The notes under the pieces were generated by a model that saw nothing but the letters and a program-made list of their open reading frames with translations, was not told where the DNA came from and did no database searches. Position numbers and translations under genes: made by a program. From Proteromonas lacertae (Eukaryota > Sar > Bigyra > Opalinata > Proteromonadidae), in the NCBI GenBank assembly GCA_002245135.1, contig NGBS01000591.1, positions 1-64,000 of the forward strand: 64,000 bases of DNA, read 5' to 3'. The number at the start of each line of letters is the position of its first letter. Positions within the stretch are counted from its first letter, which is position 1. Of the stretch, positions 25,815 to 35,423 are shown piece by piece.

Positions 25815-26108
25815 TTATAAATATACAATAGACTTTGGATTTGATGGTAAATAGTTAAAACAATACAGAAAATTGGACTTGAAGTCCCTGTAGTACTGTA
25901 TTCTGTCACGAGAATCGTAGATCCAAAATGTTTTAAAATGGCTAATCATTGTATTCATATTTGGAATATACTTATATCTGCTTAGTTCTCTTTGTCTTTT
26001 CATGATATCATTCAAATTGTATACTACTATATCAAACTCAGGGTCATCGTGATAGTATTTAATCTTCACTCTGTAGATAATCTCTTGTTTCAAGATTATA
26101 CGTGTCAT
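25815..26108 (-). CDS. Hypothetical protein, leftmost gene of the viral remnant
   Basis: This 97-codon basic, Tyr/Arg-rich frame opens MTRIILKQEIIYRVKIKYYH and contains RQRELSRYKYIPNMN. There are no membrane segments and no family is recognised. It is grouped with the viral block by position and by the absence of introns. Confidence 0.45.
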   Translation of the reverse strand: MTRIILKQEIIYRVKIKYYHDDPEFDIVVYNLNDIMKRQRELSRYKYIPNMNTMISHFKTFWIYDSRDRIQYYRDFKSNFLYCFNYLPSNPKSIVYL

Positions 26109-26109
26109 A

Positions 26110-26499
26110 ATTCTATATATAAATTAATTAAAAAAATACATTAAATACAAGTGTATTAATTATGTACTTTTTATAAAGAATGAATTGACTTTAGCTAACT
26201 ATAATTTATATATACTTACTAGGGTATATACCCATCTTAATTATATCAATATCTCATTTCAGGCAATAATCTAAATCATCTTTGATTATGAAACATATAT
26301 GAAATCTAACTATATCAATCGATTGCTCATGATATGCCATATAATAAGAAACACATCAGATTATTCATTACGTCAATGGATCGTGAGATATTTTTTTTTA
26401 ACAAACCTCAAACATTTGTATTACTAAACAAACAATAACTTTATTGATTAGACCCATAAAAATTTAATAATATATATAATAGCAAAAAATACAAAGAAT
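26110..26499. other. Gene-free AT-rich stretch
   Basis: This lies between two divergent viral-type genes. I see no coding frame or strong secondary structure; it probably holds both promoters. Confidence 0.4.
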
Positions 26500-26994
26500 A
26501 TGCCTGACCATTTAACATATAATATGCTTAGACAACCTAACGGTGAATATGCTTTTTACATTCATAGATATAGAGACAATAGAGCACATAGATGGGTCAT
26601 TCAATTTCCAATTAAAACAATGAAAATATTAAAAAGAAATAAAGTAAAGGTGTTTATATGTGGTTCACTCAGAACTAATAGAAATGATCCAGAAGTACTA
26701 GGTGATTATAGACATCATGGTGATCAATTAATGATAAACCTCAAAACCTATGGGTATAACAGAAGAGCTTCAATATTAGTAATGAATAGAAAATTAAGAA
26801 ATGGAGAACATGAGTATGCAGATGGTGATTGTATTCCTCAAAAATTTAAAAAATATGTTTTTCATCATATGAGTTATCAATGGAATGGAGGGAATTTTTA
26901 TCACATACATCCAGGTGATAGAAATGTTGCTGATGGAATTAGTAGTAGTAGTAGTGATAGTAGTAGTAGTGATAGTAGTAGCGACTCTGATTAA
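26500..26994 (+). CDS. Viral-type protein with a Ser/Asp tail
   Basis: This intronless frame of 164 codons starts MPDHLTYNMLRQPNGEYAFY. Its body is basic and rich in aromatic residues and His (HHMSYQWNGGNFYHIHPGD). It ends in a low-complexity tail of Ser runs separated by Asp (about 26940-26990), typical of phosphorylated or disordered virion tails. No family is recognised. It is co-oriented with the basic protein gene 105 bp downstream. Confidence 0.5.
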   Translation: MPDHLTYNMLRQPNGEYAFYIHRYRDNRAHRWVIQFPIKTMKILKRNKVKVFICGSLRTNRNDPEVLGDYRHHGDQLMINLKTYGYNRRASILVMNRKLRNGEHEYADGDCIPQKFKKYVFHHMSYQWNGGNFYHIHPGDRNVADGISSSSSDSSSSDSSSDSD

Positions 26995-27098
26995 ATACTT
27001 AAAAATTCTATTATTATTATATATGTTTGTTTTTGTTTGATAAACATACTATTAATAGTTACTATATTTTAAATAATATCAATTATAAAAATCACAAC

Positions 27099-27470
27099 AT
27101 GTCTTATTATGGAGGATGGCCAAAAGGGTTTAAAATTAGTAAAGACTGGAATACATATATTCCTAAATCAGTTAACAGGAGTAAATGGAGAAAGAGCTAT
27201 GATTTGTATAGAGACAAAGTAAAGAATGCACTACAAAACAAAACAAAAGTTAAATTACAATATAGACAATTAATGAAAATGTATGAACGATTATTAGCTG
27301 CTAATCCACCTAAACAAAGAGGAAGAACAAAAGGAAGTAAAGATAGAGCAAAACGTAAACCAAGACGAGCCGGGCCACGAGCCGCGCCAAAGAATGATCC
27401 ACATCGCATTGTTGTGCATAATGGCAGGCATTATCAGTATGGTATTCCAGTTCCAAATATGGATAATTAA
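27099..27470 (+). CDS. Small basic, DNA-condensing-like viral protein
   Basis: This frame of 123 codons starts MSYYGGWPKGFKISKDW. It has a helical middle (LYRDKVKNALQNKTKVKLQY) and a strongly basic, Ala/Pro-containing stretch (KQRGRTKGSKDRAKRKPRR) followed by HNGRHYQYGIPVPNMDN. Size and composition resemble core proteins of small dsDNA viruses, but I see no specific homology. The basic stretch (27360-27400) is locally GC-rich. Two perfect hairpins follow its stop codon. Confidence 0.5.
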   Translation: MSYYGGWPKGFKISKDWNTYIPKSVNRSKWRKSYDLYRDKVKNALQNKTKVKLQYRQLMKMYERLLAANPPKQRGRTKGSKDRAKRKPRRAGPRAAPKNDPHRIVVHNGRHYQYGIPVPNMDN

Positions 27471-27581
27471 AGTAATTCTATATATATATTCTGTTTTTTT
27501 ATGTAATGTTATGTGTGTTTGTTTTTTTGGTGTTTGGTACTGCTATATCCGGCGGCCACTTGACAACTTGAATTGTAATAT

Positions 27582-27609
27582 AAGTTACAACTGGCGTCAG
27601 TTGTAACTT
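27582..27609. terminator. Perfect hairpin between convergent viral genes
   Basis: AAGTTACAACTG and its exact complement are separated by a 4-base loop (GCGT). It lies 112 bp after one stop and 106 bp before the opposing one. Confidence 0.7.
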
Positions 27610-27619
27610 GAATTGTGAT

Positions 27620-27651
27620 GTATCTTACAACTTGGGCCAGTTGTAAGATAC
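27620..27651. terminator. Second perfect hairpin, tandem to the first
   Basis: GTATCTTACAACT pairs with its exact complement around a 6-base loop (TGGGCC), 10 bp after the first hairpin. The two stems share the core TTACAACT. Confidence 0.7.
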
Positions 27652-27670
27652 AAGTTTAACCAAAAGAAAC

Positions 27671-27698
27671 ATAATATAATATAATATAATATAATATA
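27671..27698. repeat. (ATAAT)n microsatellite
   Basis: Five to six ATAAT units lie just before the convergent stop codon. Confidence 0.85.
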
Positions 27699-27714
27699 AA
27701 AAAGCGAAATAAAT

Positions 27715-29045
27715 TTAAATAGTCATTTTCCTTTGTTTAGTGATTTCAATAAGAGACTGAATATCCTTAAGTGTCTTATCATGTTCTAACCCTTTATTCA
27801 TCATGGCATCTATATTATTTCTAAGTTCTTCTATGTCTGTATTGTTTGGAACAGGGTTGTATTTATCGGTTACCGACGGAGATAGGTCAAAACCTATAGG
27901 TTTTGCCTTGACCGTCAGTCGGTCAAGCCTTACAAGCCGTATATTATAAAATCTATTTTAATTCATTATATACTAATTTTCCCTTCATAAAAACTATCTT
28001 ATAATATATTTTAATACTTGATTCATATATTTTCAATTCAATTAAATAATTTTTAACTTTTTATAAAGAATTACAATTTAATACTCAACAATAATTAGGT
28101 ATTTTATATAATTATGTTCTTATTTATTTCTACTAATCATTAGTTTCATTTGTAATCTATCACATGATAAATTTGATTTGGATAAGTTACTTATTTGTCC
28201 ATCCTCGGAAAATATTCTTTCTGGCTCTGAATATGTTGCTAGACTGTTTAAACTGTTCTAGGCAAGTATGTATACCCTAGGAAACTTGGACTTTAATGAT
28301 AGCCAGATATTTCCAATGGTTTCAGAGGTGCTGTAATGAATATCATATTGAAAATATTCTTGTACTTCATTTGGCATAAGTAATCTCTTTCTTTTTACTG
28401 CAAATGCATTTATCAAGGCTTTTTATCTTTAACATATTATACCAAAAGGTTTTGTAAAAGTTAAAATTAAGATGTTTAAGCATATTTGCCTCTTTTAAGG
28501 CAATAACTTCACGAGCCGCTCCAATTGGTAAAACTATACTCCTAGAATATATAATGATAGATTATATTAGATACATTTATGATAATTTTAAGAAATGATT
28601 AATGTCAAGCTAAAAGTTTGCCATTTTTTCTTTCAAATTTTTATAATCATTCTATACTTTATATTACATATATAACACAATAGAATAACTCATTGGTAAG
28701 GTTAGATTCAATTATGAAGAAAGAAAAAAGCGCATCGACCGACGGTTAATTGGGTATTTTATAGAATGATATATAGAGCTTGAATTCAATATGTATAGTT
28801 AGATAATATTATTAATATCACATGTTTAGGAGGAGGTCAGCTAATAGTTACTACAGCCTGGTGTCGGTCAACATTTATTTATTGACCTACGACCGATCGG
28901 TTTTCTCCGTCGGTCATGACCGATTTATACAACCCTGGTTTGGAATACAATTGTGTGCCTTTAAGTATTTGAAAAGAGCCAAAGCTATCATATACAATAC
29001 AAATACGAGAACTGAAAGCAAAACAGTTATTACATCAAAGTCCAT
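27715..29045 (-). pseudogene. Small single-pass membrane protein gene of the viral block, split by hAT copy A
   Basis: Outside the transposon, the minus strand reads MDFDVITVLLSVLVFVLYMI up to 28938, a clear membrane helix. Across the insertion, counting the 8-bp duplication once, it continues in frame with a charged helical tail (DIEELRNNIDAMMNKG, then EITKQRKMTI and TAA). The undisrupted gene would be about 78 codons. The perfect frame on both sides shows that the transposon is the only lesion. Small membrane proteins of this kind are common in Polinton-like viruses; its specific role is unknown. Confidence 0.7.
27852..28937 (-). mobile_element. Non-autonomous hAT element, copy A
   Basis: The ends are CAGGGTTGTATTTATCGG and its inverted match ending ACAACCCTG. 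It is flanked by a perfect 8-bp duplication GTTTGGAA (27844-27851, 28938-28945). On the minus strand it keeps the end of a hAT transposase (YSEPERIFSEDGQISNLSK, followed by SNLSCDRLQMK), the C-terminal dimerisation region with its SER-like motif. No full transposase frame remains. CGGTCA/GACCGA motifs cluster near both ends, as expected for transposase binding. Confidence 0.92.
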
Positions 29046-29112
29046 GTGTGTTTATGAGAATCTTATATAAGAAAACAAAATTAATCAAAGTAATGTATTT
29101 ATTATCAATAAA

Positions 29113-29709
29113 CTAACTTACAAGACATTGGTTATTATTAATATATTCATCCTTAATGGATCTTGGTGATATTGGAGATAAGTCATAATCTGTGAGATTG
29201 ACATTGTCATTGTCATTTTCAAGCTTGACTTGTATTTCTTCTATTTCTTTATTATCATTAGGAGGAGGAGGAGGTAATATATTAGCTTCATGATTCATCA
29301 TAATAATACTTTCTAATAATTGATGAGTTTTTTCAAAAGATGGGTTTCTTTTCTCCTTAATCTTGTTAACACACTCAAGGAACATATTAGGTGTAATGCG
29401 CACAGTCTCATCTACATCAGAAATACCTAAACTTTGAATTAATTTCTCTTTACTCTCATCCCACCAACATCCATTTTTGAATCTATATTCCAAGTCTAAT
29501 CTATACTGTTCATCGACGTATTTGAGTATATATCTGATCTCACTATAAGTTAATTCCTTTTTATCACCACATATCAAATTCCATAATTTAGATTTGGTTG
29601 GTGCCCTCATTTTGCCATCCTTTCTAAAGCAATTAATGAGTATTTGTTTATCAGAGTTCCAAAAGTTATAAGGCACTGTTCTATATTTGTGCTCCTGATC
29701 GTTATTCAT
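29113..29709 (-). CDS. Hypothetical viral-block protein
   Basis: This intronless frame of 198 codons starts MNNDQEHKYRTVPYNFW. It is helical and charged, with CWWDESKEKLIQSLG, a polyproline tract (PPPPPND), and an acidic Asn-rich tail ending NNNQCLVS with TAG. TAG is rare as a terminator in this window. It is divergent from the penton-like gene, 85 bp between starts. No family is recognised. Confidence 0.5.
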   Translation of the reverse strand: MNNDQEHKYRTVPYNFWNSDKQILINCFRKDGKMRAPTKSKLWNLICGDKKELTYSEIRYILKYVDEQYRLDLEYRFKNGCWWDESKEKLIQSLGISDVDETVRITPNMFLECVNKIKEKRNPSFEKTHQLLESIIMMNHEANILPPPPPNDNKEIEEIQVKLENDNDNVNLTDYDLSPISPRSIKDEYINNNQCLVS

Positions 29710-29794
29710 TTTTAAAAAATAAAAGTGTAATTAATACTAATAATGACAATATTGACATTATTAACGAATTTATTTTCAAAATAGATTTTATCTT

Positions 29795-31848
29795 ATGTTA
29801 GTTTCGAATCATCGTGTATACTACTTAAATTCTGATATGATTGTATTATCTGATTCCATGGGCGGAGGAAACAAGTATAAGAAGACATTAAAATTGCAAT
29901 CATTCGATGATGATTATACTCATGTCAGCTTATTACATGCTGTTATACCCAATTCATTCCCAACTATACAGGAAGAAACAAATGATGAGTTTTCACTAGT
30001 ATTCACATTGGGATGGAGACATGATGTTCAAGTAGATGCACCAAAGTATCCAAACATCGTAAAACACCTCAAAATACCAAAAGGATTCTATGATGAAACT
30101 CAGATATTAAGTATGATCAATAATTTAGTCAAAAATATGACATATGATGTTTTTGGAATAAATGATACTTCATATAATACTGAAGGTTCACATGTGTCTA
30201 TTATACAAGGAAAAGGAGATTTATTTCGTATAGACAATTTCGATGATAATCAAACATATCATATTGAGGTAGCTAATGATATGAATATTATATACTATCA
30301 AAAAGACCCAGTATATTGGATAGAAAAATTAGAGATCATCACCAAAGATCTTAGTTACAAAATATTAGGCATACCTAAAAACAATTACTGGTGTTGTTTT
30401 AAAGAATATATTCCATCTGAAGAACCAGAGAATCAACAAGAAATTATGGTTAAGCCATTCCCATTTACTCAATTACCATTTCGTCCTTCTTTGATATGGG
30501 TTAATTCTATATCCATTAGATTAGACATAGTGAATATTATGCAGGATTCAAATGTATTAGAAAATATACCCGTTTCAAATCCAGAGTTACCATTTATTAC
30601 ATATCAGAATAATGACATATTGAATACATCGAAGAGATTCAATAATACCTATAACCAGGGTTGTATTTATCGGTTACCGACGGAGATAGGTCAAAACCTA
30701 TAGGTTTTGCCTTGACCGTCAGTCGGTCAAGCCTTACAAGCCGTATATTATAAAATCTATTTTAATTCATTATATACTAATTTTCCCTTCATAAAAACTA
30801 TCTTATAATATATTTTAATACTTGATTCATATATTTTCAATTCAATTAAATAATTTTTAACTTTTTATAAAGAATTACAATTTAATACTCAACAATAATT
30901 AGGTATTTTATATAATTATGTTCTTATTTATTTCTACTAATCATTAGTTTCATTTGTAATCTATCACATGATAAATTTGATTTGGATAAGTTACTTATTT
31001 GTCCATCCTCGGAAAATATTCTTTCTGGCTCTGAAGATGTTGCTAGACTGTTTAAACTGTTCTAGGCAAGTATGTATACCCTAGGAAACTTGGACTTTAA
31101 TGATAGCCAGATATTTCCAATGGTTTCAGAGGTGCTGTAATGAATATCATATTGAAAATATTCTTGTACTTCATTTGGCATAATTAATCTCTTTCTTTTT
31201 ACTGCAAATGCATTTATCAAGGCTTTTTATCTTTAACATATTATACCAAAAGGTTTTGTAAAAGTTAAAATTAAGATGTTTAAGCATATTTGCCTCTTTT
31301 AAGGCAATAACTTCACGAGCCGCTCCAATTGGTAAAACTATACTCCTAGAATATATAATGATAGATTATATTAGATACATTTATGATAATTTTAAGAAAT
31401 GATTAATGTCAAGCTAAAAGTTTGCCATTTTTTCTTTCAAATTTTTATAATCATTCTATACTTTATATTACATATATAACACAATAGAATAACTCATTGG
31501 TAAGGTTAGATTCAATTATGAAGAAAGAAAAAAGCGCATCGACCGACGGTTAATTGGGTATTTTATAGAATGATATATAGAGCTTGAATTCAATATGTAT
31601 AGTTAGATAATATTATTAATATCACATGTTTAGGAGGAGGTCAGCTAATAGTTACTACAGCCTGGTGTCGGTCAACATTTATTTATTGACCTACGACCGA
31701 TCGGTTTTCTCCGTCGGTCATGACCGATTTATACAACCCTGCCTATAACAATGGTATGATCACTATTCAGATTACCCAACAAAATGGCTATGAACTTAAT
31801 CTTGATAATATTGAGTTTAATTTAGATATTGTTGTATTTAAAGTCTAA
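29795..31848 (+). pseudogene. Penton-type minor capsid protein of a Polinton-like virus, split by hAT copy B
   Basis: The N-terminus has the usual penton layout of Polintons, virophages and related viruses: a strand VLSDSMGGGNKYKKTLKL, then VSLLHAVIPNSFPTI, then IPKGFYDETQILSMINNL. The jelly-roll part continues to NTYN, where the transposon enters at 30656. Downstream of 31749 the frame resumes exactly and ends ITIQITQQNGYEL...LDIVVFKV with TAA, the typical final strands. The intact protein would be about 320 residues, a normal penton length. Only the insertion disrupts it. Similarity was judged from motif order, not by alignment. Confidence 0.7.
30656..31741 (-). mobile_element. Non-autonomous hAT element, copy B
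   Basis: This is nearly identical to copy A over its whole 1086 bp; I noticed only a few substitutions. It is flanked by the perfect 8-bp duplication CCTATAAC (30648-30655, 31742-31749). It has the same inverted termini and the same transposase tail remnant on the minus strand. Confidence 0.93.
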
Positions 31849-31879
31849 TTTTTATATTTCTTTATTCTTTTGTTTTCTA

Positions 31880-32359
31880 ATGGCTTTATCTATTCCAAAG
31901 GAACAGAAACATGGTGTAGATGTCCCTGTGATGCTACCCTTTTATAATTATGTGAGATTGTCTCCGATGGGATCAACATCAGAATACAAGTTGGAAGATA
32001 ACACGTATACAGAAGAGATTAGATGGGAGATAAGTGGAGATAATATTATCAATTTAGCTAAGTCGTATATCCAATTCGATATCGAAGTAAAATTAAATCC
32101 TTATGATGATGGAACCTATGCAACCGATCATATAAGAATTGGTTCAGAAGCAGGTGCTGTTAGAGCAGATTTAAGTAAGAAACTTATAAATAAAGATGAT
32201 GATTTATATCCAAGTACAATTGGAGGAATTAAAGAAGGGTTTGGCTTGGCCTCTTTTAGAATTTGTAATCAGACTGGAACAGATCTGGTCAAGCTTGATG
32301 ATTCGTATGAACCATATCGTGTATTTATGGATGAATTAGTTAGAAAGAGAGTGGAATAA
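31880..32359 (+). CDS. Probable N-terminal part of a major capsid protein, truncated
   Basis: The frame begins MALSIPKEQKHGVDVPVMLP, 31 bp after the penton-like gene. It shows beta-rich segments (IRWEISGDNIINLAKSYIQF, then DIEVKLNP and LASFRICNQTGTDLVKLDD). Position after a penton and an N-terminal IPxx...YIQF pattern fit double-jelly-roll capsid proteins, which are normally over 450 residues. Here only 159 codons remain before TAA. The following sequence belongs to a different, SPRY-like gene, so the capsid gene appears cut at a recombination junction near 32345-32370. A small separate structural protein is the alternative. Confidence 0.45.
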   Translation: MALSIPKEQKHGVDVPVMLPFYNYVRLSPMGSTSEYKLEDNTYTEEIRWEISGDNIINLAKSYIQFDIEVKLNPYDDGTYATDHIRIGSEAGAVRADLSKKLINKDDDLYPSTIGGIKEGFGLASFRICNQTGTDLVKLDDSYEPYRVFMDELVRKRVE

Positions 32360-32370
32360 TTCATGGAAAA

Positions 32371-32985
32371 GTGAATAAAGAAATAGAAAAGAGAGAATAT
32401 GAAATAATATGTAAGAATATTCTAAATGAAAAGAAATTCAAAATTTCATTAGAATTTGTTGATGTGAAATTCACAAAATTAAACAAAAGTGATGGAATAT
32501 CAATCTCAAATAATGGAAAAACAATAACAAATATAAATGGTTTTCATAATCATTGTTATTTAAATAAGAAAATGGAAAATGGAGTTTATCATATCAAATA
32601 TAAATTTCATCAAAATGGAAATTATTATGATGATATGATGTTAGGATTATCAACTGATAATACATATTCTGGTAAATACATTCATAATCAACCAACAACA
32701 TGTAATTATTGGGCATTTTATGGTAAAAGTCAAGATATTACTTCAAGATGTCATATTGGAAGAATTGTTAATAAAAATCCAAATTTCAAAAATCATGGAG
32801 ATGGTTCAATTTATGAAGTGATAGTTGATATGAATAAAAGAGAATGGTGGATAAGTCATAATGATTCATCTCCTGTTTTACTTGTTAAAGATTTACCTTC
32901 TCCATTATATTCATATGCGGTGTTAGGTGGATATATTTCAATTGAATTATTATCAGTTTCTCATCAAAATAAATATCACTTTTAA
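32371..32985 (+). CDS. SPRY-domain protein fragment (5' end missing)
   Basis: About 204 codons are open from the viral junction. Motifs include ISISNNGKTITNINGFHNHC, GVYHIKYKFHQNG, MMLGLSTDNTYSG, WAFYGKSQDI, YEVIVDMNKREWWISHND and a final beta strand LGGYISIELLSV, a SPRY/B30.2-like protein-binding fold. No ATG precedes the domain; upstream sequence belongs to the capsid-like gene. It is probably the 3' part of a host gene cut when the viral DNA integrated or recombined. The stop TAA is at 32985. Confidence 0.6.
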   Translation: MNKEIEKREYEIICKNILNEKKFKISLEFVDVKFTKLNKSDGISISNNGKTITNINGFHNHCYLNKKMENGVYHIKYKFHQNGNYYDDMMLGLSTDNTYSGKYIHNQPTTCNYWAFYGKSQDITSRCHIGRIVNKNPNFKNHGDGSIYEVIVDMNKREWWISHNDSSPVLLVKDLPSPLYSYAVLGGYISIELLSVSHQNKYHF

Positions 32986-32999
32986 TATTAACATTACTA

Positions 33000-34106
33000 T
33001 TTTTTATTTGTTAGTATGTCATCAGTGCGTGTCTAGATCAATAGTAAAATGCACATATATATGCTGCATATTGAGTTTTATAATAATAAAAATATATTCG
33101 TTACATATTTTTCTTTAAATGCAGAAATATAACATAGAATTCGATTCTGATATAAAATAGAAGCAATATTGATAAATATATTCAAGTTGAAATCCATTTA
33201 TCCTCTTCAATGTTATATAATTACCTCTTTCTCTAGTTAATGAAAGAAATAAATATAAAATATCAGATTTGTCATATTTGATATAATCAAAGTAAGATCT
33301 AAATATATCCAAATTTGATGATTTAATGGTTCATATATATGATGAAGATGAATTAAAATCATGTAATATTAGTTCAAATATGTCAATAAGCAATGATAAA
33401 GTGATTCAAAGATAAATAGAATCATATGAAGGAGTGAAAGAAGTGATTAATGATAGTATATTATCAGAACCAAATACTGTTTACATACTTAGTTCAAATC
33501 GAATTGAAATGGGAGTATTTAATCAGACTCTTTATGACAATCCAAAAAGAGAAGAACTTAATTATTATGGAGATAGCTTAAAGAATATGAATATTTAGAT
33601 AGTTTAGGAAATAGATGTGTTATAACTGGAGCATTTAAAACAAAAAATAATGAAGAAGCATATAATTGATTGATTTTGTTAAATTATTTAGCCAATAACA
33701 TAAAATAAATTTTTGAAGCTCTTATCAAACTTATAATTTCTTTTTCTCTTTTATTCTCTATCCAGTTATTTTGTATAGATTGTAAAGAATATTAAATGTA
33801 TAGAGAAATTAATTTGGAATTGTTTATATACAAATATTATTATTACTCAAAGAGAGTTATTTACAAATATGTATTAAGAATGACAATTTGAGAATTTGAT
33901 GTAAATAATCCGCCATAAAATACTGAAAAGATTAAATGCAATGAAATTTTGTGTACATACTACACATTATATGGTCTTTTAAAAATTACAATAATATTTA
34001 AGAAACTAAAAAAAATACATATCTTAATAAAGATTTAAAATAATTATATAGAAATTTTATAACTATTTTAATATTTTTATGGATTAGCCTAGTTGATTAT
34101 ATATTA
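33000..34106. other. Gene-poor stretch with a decayed gene
   Basis: At 33320-33660 the plus strand is coding-like but broken by stops and shifts (DDLMVHIYDEDELKSCN, VYILSSNRIEMGVFNQT, EYLDSLGNRCVITGAFKTK). I do not recognise it. The rest is AT-rich and structureless to my eye. Confidence 0.4.
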
Positions 34107-34910
34107 ATGGTTGTTAATAATTTTATATATTTATTTATAGTATTATATATCTTCGTTATAACAAATAATCAAAAATCAATATTATTATTTAGAGTTACTT
34201 CATTGACGCTTAATCAATTGAAAAGAATAAGAGAGTATAGGAAAGAATTATCAAATATATATGATGTTATTATTCTAATAGATATATGCAAAAATGTGAC
34301 TTATGGTATAACAACTTATTGTATTGCTAGAAAATTAGTACTAGAAAAATATCCAGAAGTCAGGAGGATGGGTGGAAAATGTAAAAATAAATCAGAGTCA
34401 TTTTATATGTGGATACTGCATTCTGAACATTATTTACTTTGGGATAATATTTATAAATTATATTATAAATATTTGTGGGTGTTTGATCAGGATGTTATAT
34501 ATACTGGAAATATATATTATTTTTTAAATAAATATGATAAATTTAAGGATGATTTAATAACATACCATTATACTTCTTACTTTTCTACAGTATGGAATAA
34601 TTGCGTTACAAACGAATATAAACGCAGTAGATCAAATAAAACATATTATGTTGCAACTCACATTCATAGACTGTCAGCTAAAATGAGAAATGCACTAAAT
34701 AGGGAATTTAAACTTAAAAGACATGCTCAAGTGGAACAAATGATTATTGAAACTGCTTTATACTATAAACTATCAGTAAGAGAAATGGATAGAAATGATT
34801 ATGATAAATATCAAGGCTTTGGTAAATTAATTAAAACTAAAGGTGAATTAGAGAAATTACTAATAGATAATTTAACTAAGAATATTATATATCATCCGGT
34901 TAAATATTGA
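34107..34910 (+). CDS. Type II membrane glycosyltransferase with a DQD motif
   Basis: An N-terminal anchor (FIYLFIVLYIFVIT) precedes a lumenal domain. The catalytic signature is YLWVFDQDVIYTGNIYYFL at about 34476, comparable to the W(V/I)xxDxxYTGN motif of eukaryotic DxD transferases. It is followed by TYHYTSYFSTVWNNC and a His/Arg-rich helix. It has 267 codons, stops at TGA and shows no intron. Its mirror copy at 63553-64000 is identical where visible. Donor and acceptor are unknown; Golgi location is inferred from topology. Confidence 0.65.
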   Translation: MVVNNFIYLFIVLYIFVITNNQKSILLFRVTSLTLNQLKRIREYRKELSNIYDVIILIDICKNVTYGITTYCIARKLVLEKYPEVRRMGGKCKNKSESFYMWILHSEHYLLWDNIYKLYYKYLWVFDQDVIYTGNIYYFLNKYDKFKDDLITYHYTSYFSTVWNNCVTNEYKRSRSNKTYYVATHIHRLSAKMRNALNREFKLKRHAQVEQMIIETALYYKLSVREMDRNDYDKYQGFGKLIKTKGELEKLLIDNLTKNIIYHPVKY

Positions 34911-35423
34911 AAATTTTTAATTTACGTATTTTAATGAAATAAAAGGGAGTAATTATGGATAATAGGAGAGAATTGTATCATTCATATTGATCTTTTTATT
35001 AATATTTCAACCAAAATTATTATCCATAATTATTAATTAAATAATGATTATCTGTTAAATTATAAAGGGAGTATGAATAAATAATTCAAATTGATGAGTT
35101 TGTAATAGAATATAAATATTTCATTCTTATTGCTAAGCATAATGATGTGATGTTAACTATAGAGTTTTTATAAGATTGTTTATATAATTTATAGCAACGT
35201 TGAAAAATATTACACACTTTTTTTCTTTAATTCTTTGTTTTATATATACATTTTTTCATTAATAAATTCGATATATTTGTTCATAATTCTAAATACTGAA
35301 AATCTGCAAGACTTCTTGTATTAGCATTTTTGGTATAAGTTGTTGATGGTTTCTACTAACTCTTATAGTAGATGCTTCTAATTACTTAAAGAAAAGTAAT
35401 TTTATGCTTCTAACAAACTACAA
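34911..35423. other. Intergenic stretch inside arm 1
   Basis: No gene is visible. A 13-bp inverted pair AATTATGGATAAT / ATTATCCATAATT (34951-34963, 35019-35031) may be a tiny MITE relic. It is duplicated at 63040-63552. Confidence 0.5.

Noticed and set aside
27197-27409. A 70-codon hydrophobic minus-strand frame
   Set aside because: It is antisense to the basic viral protein and arises from its Arg/Ala codons.
28822-29070. An 82-codon plus-strand frame
   Set aside because: It starts inside the hAT terminus and runs antisense over the membrane protein gene, so it is a by-product of the insertion.
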